A DNA stretch of 64,000 nucleotides from NCBI RefSeq assembly GCF_014635725.1, contig NZ_BMDJ01000011.1, forward strand, positions 119,328 to 183,327, in the 5' to 3' direction. The DNA comes from Pedobacter mendelii. Lineage in GTDB: Bacteria > Bacteroidota > Bacteroidia > Sphingobacteriales > Sphingobacteriaceae. The number at the start of each line of letters is the position of its first letter. The stretch's first letter is position 1. The notes beneath the pieces were generated by a model, which did not search any database, was not told the origin of the DNA, and worked only from the letters and a program-made list of their open reading frames with translations. The translations under genes and the position numbers were made by a program. Shown here in pieces: positions 49,565 to 58,264 of this stretch.

Positions 49565-49773
49565 CTAGAAAATAGTTTTATTGGTCACTAATTGTAGGGA
49601 TGAATCAAAGCATATCAAGTCGGTAAAATTTTTAAACAAATTAGTTTTGTGGAACGTGTATAGACGTTCCACTTCGCTAAAGATTTTCTAGCCTCAAAAG
49701 GTAGCTTTAAATCACATAGCTTATCCAAAACTGAGAACTCAATATGTTTAGGAAAGATTATAAGGCCTAAATG
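49502..49773. other. Degenerate spacer between sigma factor and broken exporter
   Basis: No gene; the place where the C39 peptidase part of the exporter would be expected holds no recognisable remnant. It contains a perfect 8-bp inverted repeat TGGAACGT...ACGTTCCA at 49650-49671, a possible operator or hairpin. Confidence 0.5.
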
Positions 49774-50337
49774 CTAAAAAAGGATTACGCATTTTAAGCC
49801 TTCCCGAAGTTTTTTAATAGCATGTGTAATTTGATTTTCAACACTGCGCTTAGAAATACCCAACTTTTCAGAAATCTCCTGATTCGATAGGTTATCAAAC
49901 CTGCTTAAGCAAAATATCTCTTTACACCTTTTGGGCAGGGTGTGAAGTACACTTTCAATTCCCGCTTCCAGTTCTCTGTAAAGCATCTTTTCTTCACCAA
50001 GGTTTATAGTGCTTCCTGCATAATCCTCAATCCGCTCATTGTCAGTATATTTTAAAGAATTTACTTTTCTCTTTTTTAATGCGGTGTAAACCCGATACCT
50101 CGCCGAAGTTGTTAAATACGATTTCATAGACCTGATTTCGAGTACTTGCCTGTTTTTCCAAATGTTTAGAAAAATATCGTGCGAAATCTCTTTGCATATT
50201 TCCTGATCTTTTAAATGAGTAAAGGCAGTAGAATAAATGGTACTCCAATAACGCTCAAACAACAGATCGAACGCCCGATGATCACTCCCCTTAATCCGTT
50301 CCCATAACTCCACATCAGATTGATCTGCATTATTCAT
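49774..50337 (-). CDS. ECF-type RNA polymerase sigma factor
   Basis: 187 aa. Region 2: DVELWERIKGSDHRAFDLLFERYW and ICKEISHDIFLNIWKNRQ. Region 4: IESVLHTLPKRCKEIFCLSRF and LSNQEISEKLGISKRSVENQITHAIKKL. Typical of Bacteroidota sigma factors paired with FecR and a SusC with STN domain. It lies upstream of fecR-susCD but is separated from it by the exporter genes. It is the natural candidate to use the repeated promoter at 46243-46310 and 50447-50514. Confidence 0.93.
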   Translation of the reverse strand: MNNADQSDVELWERIKGSDHRAFDLLFERYWSTIYSTAFTHLKDQEICKEISHDIFLNIWKNRQVLEIRSMKSYLTTSARYRVYTALKKRKVNSLKYTDNERIEDYAGSTINLGEEKMLYRELEAGIESVLHTLPKRCKEIFCLSRFDNLSNQEISEKLGISKRSVENQITHAIKKLREGLKCVILF

Positions 50338-50698
50338 AAACTCAAACTTAAAAAAAATAATAAAATAATCTCACAGGTAGGTCGTCAAAAATAAGCATTG
50401 TTTAGCATTGGTTTACAACCAAATCAATAAACCGATATCCTTAATCTAAATTAAATTAAAAATTTAGGTGTGCACTGGTACTATTCGTTGTCTATATAAT
50501 TGAACAACCAAATATGAAACATGCCAACAAGTTAATTCATATCTCATAGGCCATATTACTAATGAATTTATTAGGTATGGAGTTGCTACCTAAAGTTCGC
50601 TATTTTTAGGGTGTTATAATAAGCACCCTCTTAACACAAATAAATAAACGAAGCATAAACGTTCAAATTGAACGGCAATGGCTATATATAAATTAATT
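50338..50698. other. Divergent intergenic region holding the second 68-bp repeat
   Basis: No gene over 20 codons is supported. It contains the inverted copy of the fecR promoter (50447-50514) and a hairpin AGGGTG...CACCCT at 50608-50629 within the probable 5' leader of the TlpA-like gene. Confidence 0.5.
50447..50514 (+). promoter_or_regulatory. Putative ECF-sigma promoter (copy 2 of inverted 68-bp repeat)
   Basis: 60 of 68 bases match the fecR promoter copy, with the same GGTGT-N18-GTC arrangement. Here it reads rightward, towards the TlpA-like lipoprotein gene that starts at 50699, leaving a leader of about 180 bases. It would put the gene under the SusC/FecR sigma factor. Confidence 0.55.
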
Positions 50699-51958
50699 AT
50701 GAAATTTTATTATTTAATACTCTTAGTACTTCTTATTAACTCATCTTGTAGACAATACAATAAAGAAATAGTAATTCAGGGGAATTTTCCTATAGTTCAA
50801 AATGCGACCATTAAGTTGACCGAACTTGAGAATTATAATAAAACTATTAAGGTTGATAATATTGTTAATGGAAAATATAATATTAAATTAAAGGATACAA
50901 AACCGGGCTTTTATTCTTTGCAAATTAGTTGGCCAAATCTTACTCCGGATACAATAGTAAGTCCTCTAGGAAGAACGTTTACTGACGGTCCATTTTTAAT
51001 ATCAACATCTTTATATATAGATCCTAACGAAGCTCAGAATTATAAAATTTTAATAACACCCCCTCAAACATCAAATTCATTTAGACAGCTGACTTCAAAA
51101 AATGTTTTTAAAAACTTGTCGATTAGGGTCGAATCAACTTCTTCAAATAGTCTTTTGTATGATTATTTTACTAGTGAATTTAAAAAATATCAAATATATG
51201 GTATGGTTTTGACAGACAGCCTTTCGGTTCTACGCGATAGCGCTTTAGCTAATAAAGATATGTCTCAATATACATCCATATCTAATAGAATGCGTAATTT
51301 ATGGAAAGTTGAAATTCTTCCAAAAATGCTCGCCGAAAGAAGAAATTTATTTTATAAAAATAAAAATTCGATAATTGTGCCCTATCTTATATCAATTACA
51401 ACTGATCTTCAGGATTATTTTGGCGAGTATTCTCATATTTTAAATAATTTAAAAGGGGATGCTTTAAACTCAGATTATAATAAAGCTGCGTTAAAGAGGT
51501 TATCTGCATTAAAAAGCATAGGTATGTATCAGGTTCTTCCTAAGCCTGTAGGTTTAGAACCAAATGGAAGAAAGTATATTTTTAACCCACATAACGATAA
51601 ATTTACCTTAATAGAATTTTGGGCATCCTGGTGTCCGCCCTGCAGAGCATCAAACCCGTCCCTCATTAAAATTTATAATAAATATAAATCAAAAGGATTT
51701 AATGTTCTTGGGGTTTCATTAGATACGGATATTAATAACTGGAAACTTGCAATAAGAGAAGACCGATTACCATGGAGGAACATATCAGATTTAAAAAATA
51801 CAGAGAGTAGTGATAATACCAATAGATTCAATGTGGTAGAAATTCCTCAAAATTTTTTAATAGACAATAAAGGAAGGATAATAGGTATAAACCTTTATGA
51901 TGATGAACTTCAAAATATGCTACAAAAGTTGTTTTCAATTAATAAAAAGAAAAATTAA
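50699..51958 (+). CDS. TlpA-like thioredoxin-fold lipoprotein
   Basis: 419 aa from the ATG at 50699, where KFYYLILLVLLINSSCRQ is a lipoprotein signal; an ATG 21 bases earlier is less likely. The N-terminal part (VIQGNFPIVQNATIKLTELEN) resembles DUF4369. The C-terminal thioredoxin domain (about 285-419) has FWASWCPPCRASNP with the CPPC redox pair, then GVSLDTDINNWKLAIREDRLPW and VVEIPQNFLIDNKG (cis-Pro region). Probably a periplasmic thiol-disulfide oxidoreductase. It is the only rightward gene of the cluster and is preceded by the second ECF-type promoter. It may serve maturation of cysteine-containing peptides. Confidence 0.88.
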   Translation: MKFYYLILLVLLINSSCRQYNKEIVIQGNFPIVQNATIKLTELENYNKTIKVDNIVNGKYNIKLKDTKPGFYSLQISWPNLTPDTIVSPLGRTFTDGPFLISTSLYIDPNEAQNYKILITPPQTSNSFRQLTSKNVFKNLSIRVESTSSNSLLYDYFTSEFKKYQIYGMVLTDSLSVLRDSALANKDMSQYTSISNRMRNLWKVEILPKMLAERRNLFYKNKNSIIVPYLISITTDLQDYFGEYSHILNNLKGDALNSDYNKAALKRLSALKSIGMYQVLPKPVGLEPNGRKYIFNPHNDKFTLIEFWASWCPPCRASNPSLIKIYNKYKSKGFNVLGVSLDTDINNWKLAIREDRLPWRNISDLKNTESSDNTNRFNVVEIPQNFLIDNKGRIIGINLYDDELQNMLQKLFSINKKKN

Positions 51959-51984
51959 TTATTTCCTAGTATGCTAACTGTTAT

Positions 51985-52098
51985 ACCCACTTCATTATTA
52001 ACCTCTCTAAACGTACTGATCGCAGAATGCATATTTTGGATCAATTTAAAAATAGGCAAGAATTTGATATACAAATAATCGAAGCTATTATATTATAA
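51985..52098 (+). pseudogene. Glycosyltransferase N-terminal fragment (plus-strand copy)
   Basis: The frame reads HFIINLSKRTDRRMHILDQF and then KNRQEFDIQIIEAI, then stops. It is the N-terminal signature of GT25-like/LPS-type glycosyltransferases (x-INL-x-x-R-x-DR). No start codon is near and the body of the enzyme is missing. It faces a second fragment of the same family on the other strand. Confidence 0.6.
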
Positions 52099-52283
52099 AT
52101 AGTTTTCCATAGACCATACGCTCCATAAGGGTGCTCAATTGCCCTCACAATTTCTAGTTGAAAACTTCCATGGTTAAGAAATTCTGAATTTATACTTTTG
52201 AACCGGTCAACTCTTGATTTCAAATTAATTGCGAAAACAGGAATTTTTTCGTATGTATGCATTATTAAACTTTTAGGTGGCAT
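52086..52283 (-). pseudogene. Glycosyltransferase N-terminal fragment (minus-strand copy)
   Basis: A frame beginning at 52283 (or at Met8, MHTYEKIPVFAINLKSRVDR) continues with FKSINSEFLNHGSFQLEIVR and AIEHPYGAYGLWKTIYNII, the start of the same glycosyltransferase family. The open frame then runs on into antisense of the plus-strand fragment (to 52041), so homology ends at about 52086-52098, the junction of the two fragments. Confidence 0.65.
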
Positions 52284-52336
52284 TTTGAAATATAAATAAA
52301 GGAACCTAGATCACTATCAATTTGGACTTGCCCATT

Positions 52337-53872
52337 TTACAACAAATCCTTAATCATCGCATTCACCTTGTCACTTCCAGGAAAAGCTTGAAATTTATTG
52401 ATGAGCACACCTTCTTTATTATACAATAGATATGACGGAATATATTCGAACTGAAACTGGTTCATGATATATTCCCACTGAGCACCTTTGAGATAATAAT
52501 GTTCATCTCCTATTCCCTTAATTTTTTCCTCCCATTGCTTTCGAGGTGAGGATTCGTTTGTTAAATAGACAAATGCAACATCTTTATCGTGAAAATTTCC
52601 CTTCGTACTTCTGAATTGCTGCATTGCCTCCAGGCAAGGCCCACACCAGGTTGCCCAAAGGTCAATAAGCACAACCTTACCCTTATGTTTAGCAATAATT
52701 GTTTCAATAACTTTATTGTCAGGAACTGACGAAACATCATTTACAACGGCAGGTGATCTGAATTTGTCAAATTCAATAACCTGTTGATTTTTTCGAAATA
52801 GTATTTTTGCAATTTCTCCGTTTTTCCAATACTTTTTAATATTCTCTTTTTGTTTTTCGGTTAGCGGTTTTAATTCTTCGTTAAGCTGTAAGGCGTAAGC
52901 ATTCGCTACTAAAATATCATAATATTGTCCATTATCAAACCCAACCACATCCGCTAAAATAGCTTTCACATTTTTTAACCAAGATGGAATGTCGCTATCT
53001 ACTATTTTCGGTAGGTTTAATGTCTCATTTTGAAGAAAGACTTTTTGAAATTCCACAAAATTAAAGCAATGCAGATATTCAGTGTCATTGAGGTTAAAAT
53101 CTTTCAAAAAACGAAAATACGTTCTATCAATCTTTTGGATATGAGGAATTTTAATTTGATCAGAGTTTTTATTATTGAAAACACCATTTGTTTCTTTATA
53201 ATTAAAAATCATTATTTTTTCGTAATCAAAAACAAGGAGACTATATATATACAAACTCAAATCTTTGGAAAGAATGCCTTTTAATTCTTTTGATATTAAT
53301 GTATCATTATTTACAATCTCTAATCTTTCCGATAAATCAGTTTTAGCATAATTCAGAAAATAATCTGTACTTTTATTATAAAGTGGTTCAGCTTTCTTGC
53401 CCGATCTATAGTCAAACGCCTTACCCTGAACAACCAATCCTTCGGTCATATCATATTGATTCATTGCAGGGATAACATCAATATTCTTAATATTATTATC
53501 TTCATCATAGGTAATATTAACATTTGTAACACCCGCATTTGTCAATTTTACAATTAGGAACTTCTCAGGGTTTAAACTTACTGAAAAACCTGTCAAGCAA
53601 ACAACTGTTTCTACATCAACATCAATGGAAAATTTACCTGATTGGTCAACAAGGACTTTATATTTGGCATAATCTCCTGAAATTGGGTGTGGAACATTAA
53701 TATTTACAAAAATACTATCCTTATTTGCGTTATTCGGTCGTATTATACTACCTGTTATTTGAGCTTTACCTGCAACTATAGCTGTTGTATCGTTTATCGC
53801 CATACCAAATGACGGTTTAGACGACAAGAAGAATAAAAGGCAGAATAGATAAAATTTTATTACGTTATTCAT
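52337..53872 (-). CDS. TlpA-like thioredoxin-fold secreted protein
   Basis: 511 aa from the ATG at 53872, where MNNVIKFYLFCLLFFLSSKP starts a clear signal peptide ending at SFG. A start at 53944 adds 24 residues without a signal and crosses a hairpin. The N-terminal part (about 25-350) is beta-rich then helical with no assigned domain. The C-terminal thioredoxin domain has IDLWATWCGPCLEAMQQF (CGPC), FVYLTNESSPRKQWEEKIKG and FEYIPSYLLYNKEG. Likely a periplasmic thiol-disulfide oxidoreductase. It lies downstream of the GG-leader peptide gene, so a role in peptide disulfide handling is plausible. Confidence 0.88.
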   Translation of the reverse strand: MNNVIKFYLFCLLFFLSSKPSFGMAINDTTAIVAGKAQITGSIIRPNNANKDSIFVNINVPHPISGDYAKYKVLVDQSGKFSIDVDVETVVCLTGFSVSLNPEKFLIVKLTNAGVTNVNITYDEDNNIKNIDVIPAMNQYDMTEGLVVQGKAFDYRSGKKAEPLYNKSTDYFLNYAKTDLSERLEIVNNDTLISKELKGILSKDLSLYIYSLLVFDYEKIMIFNYKETNGVFNNKNSDQIKIPHIQKIDRTYFRFLKDFNLNDTEYLHCFNFVEFQKVFLQNETLNLPKIVDSDIPSWLKNVKAILADVVGFDNGQYYDILVANAYALQLNEELKPLTEKQKENIKKYWKNGEIAKILFRKNQQVIEFDKFRSPAVVNDVSSVPDNKVIETIIAKHKGKVVLIDLWATWCGPCLEAMQQFRSTKGNFHDKDVAFVYLTNESSPRKQWEEKIKGIGDEHYYLKGAQWEYIMNQFQFEYIPSYLLYNKEGVLINKFQAFPGSDKVNAMIKDLL

Positions 53873-53893
53873 ATGAAATTTTGATTTGAATTT

Positions 53894-53918
53894 AGCAGAC
53901 CTTATATAAAGGTCTGCT
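53894..53918. repeat. Perfect hairpin followed by a T run on the plus strand
   Basis: AGCAGACCTT, five bases, AAGGTCTGCT, then TTTTT reading rightward. It lies between the peptide gene and the TlpA-like gene. As a terminator it points rightward, where no gene precedes it; leftward it can act as an intercistronic hairpin. Confidence 0.6.
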
Positions 53919-53976
53919 TTTTTTGGGTTATGGCTATATTTCATTACATTGAATATAATAAATTAACCATTAATAC

Positions 53977-54232
53977 TTAGCACCCGATATGTGCTAAATT
54001 CGAACAATGCATTGTATAAGCGGGAGCCAATTTATCTGTACATTTTCCAGTTGAGGGCGACCCATTATACGTAAAAGAACAAGGATCATAGTTAGTCTTG
54101 CCACTACATGCAACTATTCTTAGGAGAGCCTGACCCTGACCCTGAGCCAAAATCTCCGCCTACGATTTTTTTTAGTTCTTCACGGGTTAAAATTTCCGAG
54201 AAATCAAAATTTGATAATTTTAGTTTTTTCAT
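53977..54232 (-). pseudogene. GG-leader peptide precursor, apparently frameshifted
   Basis: Short gene found by reading the minus strand. From ATG 54232: MKKLKLSNFDFSEILTREEL, then KKIVGG, a double-glycine leader of the Bacteroidota bacteriocin-type family, then DFGSGSGSGSPKNSCM and a stop at 54104 (42 aa). In a neighbouring frame the DNA continues ACSGKTNYDPCSFTYNGSPS, TGKCTDKLAPAYTMHC, SNLAHIGC to a stop at 53977: a plausible five-cysteine core. A single-base indel between about 54110 and 54160 would join them. Alternatives are a sequencing error or an intact 42-aa peptide. It is next to a C39-like/VKOR/thioredoxin protein and TlpA-like proteins. Confidence 0.6.
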
Positions 54233-54270
54233 TTTTTTTCTTTAAAAGGTTATTAGATTTATTTTGTCAA

Positions 54271-54320
54271 TCAAGGAGACAACAACTTGCTACTCAGCCT
54301 CTCCTTGAGAGGTGAGCAGC
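54271..54320 (-). promoter_or_regulatory. Alternative hairpins in the leader of the GG-peptide gene
   Basis: Two mutually exclusive stems can form: one between 54289 and 54320 (GCTACTCA...TGAGCAGC with internal CCTCT/AGAGG, one bulge) and one between TCAAGGAGA (54271-54279) and TCTCCTTGA (54300-54308). They share 54289-54308. Located between the C39/VKOR gene and the peptide start, they could act as an attenuator or mRNA-processing site. Confidence 0.4.
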
Positions 54321-54355
54321 CAAAAAATAATGAGATGTACTTAATTTTCTTATAA

Positions 54356-56020
54356 TTAGGATTTTAAAAAATATTCGATATCTGTTATGTTATATGTTTC
54401 GGGTAACTGATATCCATTAAAGAAAATAGTGGGTGTAAACTCAATATTCATTTTTTTACACCAGTCATGCATTTTATCAACTTTTTCTGTTTGATTGTTC
54501 AAGTCTCCATCTACCTTATATTTCTCAGCAAAGAGACCATAATTCTTTTCTGAAGCGCTGTACCAATCTCCGAGGCTGTCTTTCGTTAATTCCTCATTAT
54601 TGGCCTCATATATTGCAAGTAAATGCTTGACCGGTTTGGCTCTTTCGTCTTTATGATCAGTACTCGCTGTAAATAAGATTTGAACACTTAAATCACCGAT
54701 ATCCCCCAAAAGATCATCTAGCACAGGATGCATCTTTGCACAAGGTGCACAATATGGATTACAGACTTTAACAATTTTATTTTTCGAATTTGGATTGCCC
54801 AGCAGAATCCCTAAGCCTTCAGTTGATATGCTTATTGCCTTTTGCCTTTTTAAGGTAGAGTCGAAGACGAGGGGGTCGAATTTGACTCTCATGGATTCAT
54901 TTAGTTTAGTCTTATCTGATTTACCGGTATGAAGAAGATTAAGAATCTGATTAGAAAGTAAAAAGCATAAAATTCCAATTCCAGCAAAAATGCCTACGCC
55001 ATGCCAACTCAAGCCTGGGCTAGAGAACAAAAATGTACTGTTAAAACTACTTGATAAAACAGTTATTAGAAATTGACTAAATAATATAAATTGAATTGCT
55101 AAACACAATCTGCACCATTGCTTAACTACTTTCCATTGATAATAAATTGAAAATGGGATGTAAAATGCAGTGAGTATGGAAAATATCGTTAAGTACTGTA
55201 ATGTGTCAGTATTGCTAAAACCGTTCAGTAACTGACCAAACAGAAGGGAGAGAAAAAATGTTGTTCCCCATACACTCCAGCTTACACCCAAAAAAGATGA
55301 CCCTTTTGATTTTAATACCGCACCACAATTTAATGAGTTGTTGTTGTTTTCTCCTCCACAGACCTCAAGAAGAACCTTGTTTGAACTGTCAATTTCAAAC
55401 CAAAATAAAAGGCTTGACGTTCCGATGCCCAGCAGGCTCAATAAGCTGTATATAAATGGTAATATGTTTTTATCAAATCCCGTAGTATTAAAACTATAAA
55501 CTCCTACAAAAATCGTTAAACAGGGCGCGAAAAGGAGCAAGAGATTAGTAGTTGATACATTCTTTAATTCTTTACGCCTTTCTATCTCATAATTTTTTTC
55601 ACCAGATAGGTCATCTCTTTCAGCAATCAGCACAATTCCTTGAAATAATTTCTCAAATTCGTCCCAAGTATATTTTTCACTACGGCCAGTGTTGGAATTC
55701 AATAACAATACACCAGTTTCGAATACAGATTTAATCAAACAATAATATCCTGTATAAGCATCCTTCCATTTTAGCAGTGCCAAAAAAGGCTGTCTTAGCA
55801 ACTTTATACGGTCAAGATTCAGTTTTACCGTAATATTTTCAACACGATAATGGTTTAATAAATCAGTTACGCTTAGCAAACTGGGATAGTGAGGATGCTG
55901 TTCTAGCACTTTTTTTATTGAAGCTCTTGTGACCTTTACTTTTAGAATTTTTAGAAGATTATAACTTACCGTCAGAACGTTTTCTTCTGGTCTAACAAGA
56001 TTTTTGTAGATGTTGAGCAT
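54356..56020 (-). CDS. Degenerate C39-like domain fused to VKOR and thioredoxin (DsbA-like) domains
   Basis: 554 aa. Residues about 10-140 follow the C39 peptidase fold (HPHYPSLLSVTDLLNHYRVEN, GVLLLNSNTGRSEKYTWDEF), but no Cys occurs before residue 94 and the GH motif reads GYYC, so it cannot be a normal cysteine peptidase. About 155-365: a membrane VKOR domain with loop cysteines (VCGGENNNNSLNCGAVLKSKG) and active CXXC (WCRLCLA). About 395-554: a thioredoxin fold with NPYCAPCAKMHPVL and a C-terminal TPTIFFNGYQLP. It should create disulfides in the envelope, with the C39-like part perhaps holding GG-leader peptides. It lies upstream of the peptide gene. Confidence 0.88.
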   Translation of the reverse strand: MLNIYKNLVRPEENVLTVSYNLLKILKVKVTRASIKKVLEQHPHYPSLLSVTDLLNHYRVENITVKLNLDRIKLLRQPFLALLKWKDAYTGYYCLIKSVFETGVLLLNSNTGRSEKYTWDEFEKLFQGIVLIAERDDLSGEKNYEIERRKELKNVSTTNLLLLFAPCLTIFVGVYSFNTTGFDKNILPFIYSLLSLLGIGTSSLLFWFEIDSSNKVLLEVCGGENNNNSLNCGAVLKSKGSSFLGVSWSVWGTTFFLSLLFGQLLNGFSNTDTLQYLTIFSILTAFYIPFSIYYQWKVVKQWCRLCLAIQFILFSQFLITVLSSSFNSTFLFSSPGLSWHGVGIFAGIGILCFLLSNQILNLLHTGKSDKTKLNESMRVKFDPLVFDSTLKRQKAISISTEGLGILLGNPNSKNKIVKVCNPYCAPCAKMHPVLDDLLGDIGDLSVQILFTASTDHKDERAKPVKHLLAIYEANNEELTKDSLGDWYSASEKNYGLFAEKYKVDGDLNNQTEKVDKMHDWCKKMNIEFTPTIFFNGYQLPETYNITDIEYFLKS

Positions 56021-56281
56021 TGGTTATTTAGATTTGGAGAGTCGTAAAATTTAAGTTGGATGTAGGTTCGCAAAAACATCTATATACCAACGAGGTCGGT
56101 TCAAGCATTATTAGCTTTCTGATCTAAGGTGATAATTTATCGCGAGATATAATTATCAGTAACAAGTATTAGTAATGAGTACAAATCGTAGGGCTGTTCT
56201 GTCAGTAAAAGAAAATTTCTCAGAGTAGGTAAGTAGGTTTTTTATATTGGTTTCACTAAAGTAACAATAAAAGTTCTACAC

Positions 56282-58240
56282 TTAATATTTCACAATCTTG
56301 AATTCAGTCCTTCTATTTTCCTGATGCTCTGGGATGGAACATGCAACACCGTTCTTGCACTTGTTTAATAGTTGAGTTTCTCCATAACCTTTGGCTTTCA
56401 TTCGGCTACGAGCAATTCCCCTGCTAACCAGATAGTTTACTGCGGATTGCGCCCTGCGTTGCGAAAGGTTTATATTATAGATATCCGAACCTCTACTATC
56501 AGTATGCGAACCCATTTCAATTTCTAAAGTCGGATTATCTCTCATGATGCGTACCGTCTCATCCAGAATTTTGGCAGCATCTGGTCTGATATTATCCTTG
56601 TCAAAATTATAGTGGATATTCTTTATTTCAATTTTTGTTCCAACAATAAATAACGGTTTCAGGTATAAATTAACCTCAAGCGTATCTGATTTCTCAATGC
56701 CAACAGTTGTTACCCTTGCAGAATCGCTGTAATACCTAACTTTCTGGCCTAGCACGGTATAATCGGTATTTTTGTCAAGTTCAAAAAAGTACTTAGCAGA
56801 ATCTGCAGTAAGCTGTTTACCAACAACCCTGCGATCGCCTGCCATCAAGGTTACATTCGTTAATGGCAGCAGGGTGCCTGTGTTTTTATCAAAAGTTATC
56901 CCTTTAAGTGCAAGTATGATCTTAGGCTTTTCAATACCGAAACTATAAATGTCATCGCCTCCTTTACCCCCTTTCCGGTTCGAAGATAGGTAGCCTGTCC
57001 CGATGTTGGCAGCAGGTAGGGCTATGTTCACGAAAGAAAAATCATCTGCGGCGGAATTGATAGGATAACGCAAGTTGATTGGGTAAGTCCAGGTACTCTT
57101 ACTTCCCTTAGTTGCAAAAATATCAAGGCCGCCCATGCCTGGCAAACCATTGCTGGAATAATATAGCATATCGTCTGCACCCATTTCTGGAAACATTTCA
57201 TTACCTGTTGTATTTATTGAGCGCCCTGCATTTTCTGGCTTAGTCCAACTACCGTCTTCCTGTAAGTTACAGTACCAGATATCTGTTCCACCAATGCTAC
57301 CAGGCATGTCAGACGTAAAGTAAAGTGTTTGTTCATCCCTGCTTAAACAGGCTTGCCCTAAAGAGTATTCTTTTACATTATTGTAAGGGAACGCCTTCAT
57401 ATTCCATTTGCCATTATTGGCCGTATAAATATAAAGTTCAATGTTGTTTGTCCTGAACTTTCTTTTTCCCGCGATTTCGATCTCACTGTCTTTTTTGCCA
57501 ACATAAGTACGGGAAATAAAAAGCATATTACCTGCCTTATTGCTAATAATTGGGCCAATATGGTACCGGGCATCATTATATACCGATGTATCAATCATGG
57601 GATAACTGAGTGTACCATTTGTGGCTTTATCTGCGGTATATACACGAAGGTATGGATTTCCTGTTCTGCCCGATATAGCTTTAAACAGGTTCGAATCAGG
57701 CTCACCCGTGTAAAAAACCTTATTTGTAAAGGGGAATACGCTGAACTCAGAAAGCGCAGTATTCACCAAAGTCTCGTTCTTTATGAGGTGGAATGTAGGC
57801 TTAGCTAACCAAACCTGCGCAGAATCGCATCCGAGTATATCGTTAGCTACTTTTTTACGGTCACCAGTTTTATTGGCATAACTTTCAAATACAGTTTTGG
57901 CCTCTTTGTAGCGGAGGTTTGATTTCAGTACCGCACCATAGGCCAACAAATTTTCGGGCCTGCTCTCAGGAAAGGTAACCAATCTTGAAAACCAGTTTTC
58001 GGCTGCTTCATAGTCGTTAAGCTCGTAATAACTGTAGGCTAGCTTTTCGATGTCAGCCATTTTCGGAGTTTTTACATCCACTAGTTTAAGATACATGGGA
58101 ATCGCCTGTGCGTAGTCGTAACTGTCGTACTTAAGTTTCGCCTTGTCCCTTAATGAGAGTTGCTCCTGCGCATGAATTTGTTTAGCAAAGAAGATGATTG
58201 CCAAAAGAGGCAATAGGAGATATTTTGGATGTATTTTCAT
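56282..58240 (-). CDS. PorE-like OmpA-family protein of cassette C
   Basis: 652 aa with a signal peptide (YLLLPLLAIIFFAKQIHAQ). TPR-like helices (about 28-150), propeller strands (TLYFTSDMPGSIGGTDIWYC, MLYYSSNGLPGMGGLDIFAT, GYLSSNRKGGKGGDDIYSF), a regulatory-like domain (about 445-535) and OmpA_C (IHYNFDKDNIRPDAAKILDE, SHTDSRGSDIYN, RRAQSAVNYLVSRG). Closely related to the cassette A protein along its whole length, indicating that A and C are duplicates. It follows the PorP/SprF gene by 24 bases. Confidence 0.9.
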   Translation of the reverse strand: MKIHPKYLLLPLLAIIFFAKQIHAQEQLSLRDKAKLKYDSYDYAQAIPMYLKLVDVKTPKMADIEKLAYSYYELNDYEAAENWFSRLVTFPESRPENLLAYGAVLKSNLRYKEAKTVFESYANKTGDRKKVANDILGCDSAQVWLAKPTFHLIKNETLVNTALSEFSVFPFTNKVFYTGEPDSNLFKAISGRTGNPYLRVYTADKATNGTLSYPMIDTSVYNDARYHIGPIISNKAGNMLFISRTYVGKKDSEIEIAGKRKFRTNNIELYIYTANNGKWNMKAFPYNNVKEYSLGQACLSRDEQTLYFTSDMPGSIGGTDIWYCNLQEDGSWTKPENAGRSINTTGNEMFPEMGADDMLYYSSNGLPGMGGLDIFATKGSKSTWTYPINLRYPINSAADDFSFVNIALPAANIGTGYLSSNRKGGKGGDDIYSFGIEKPKIILALKGITFDKNTGTLLPLTNVTLMAGDRRVVGKQLTADSAKYFFELDKNTDYTVLGQKVRYYSDSARVTTVGIEKSDTLEVNLYLKPLFIVGTKIEIKNIHYNFDKDNIRPDAAKILDETVRIMRDNPTLEIEMGSHTDSRGSDIYNINLSQRRAQSAVNYLVSRGIARSRMKAKGYGETQLLNKCKNGVACSIPEHQENRRTEFKIVKY

Positions 58241-58264
58241 AACTTACACGGACTATTGTACTGA

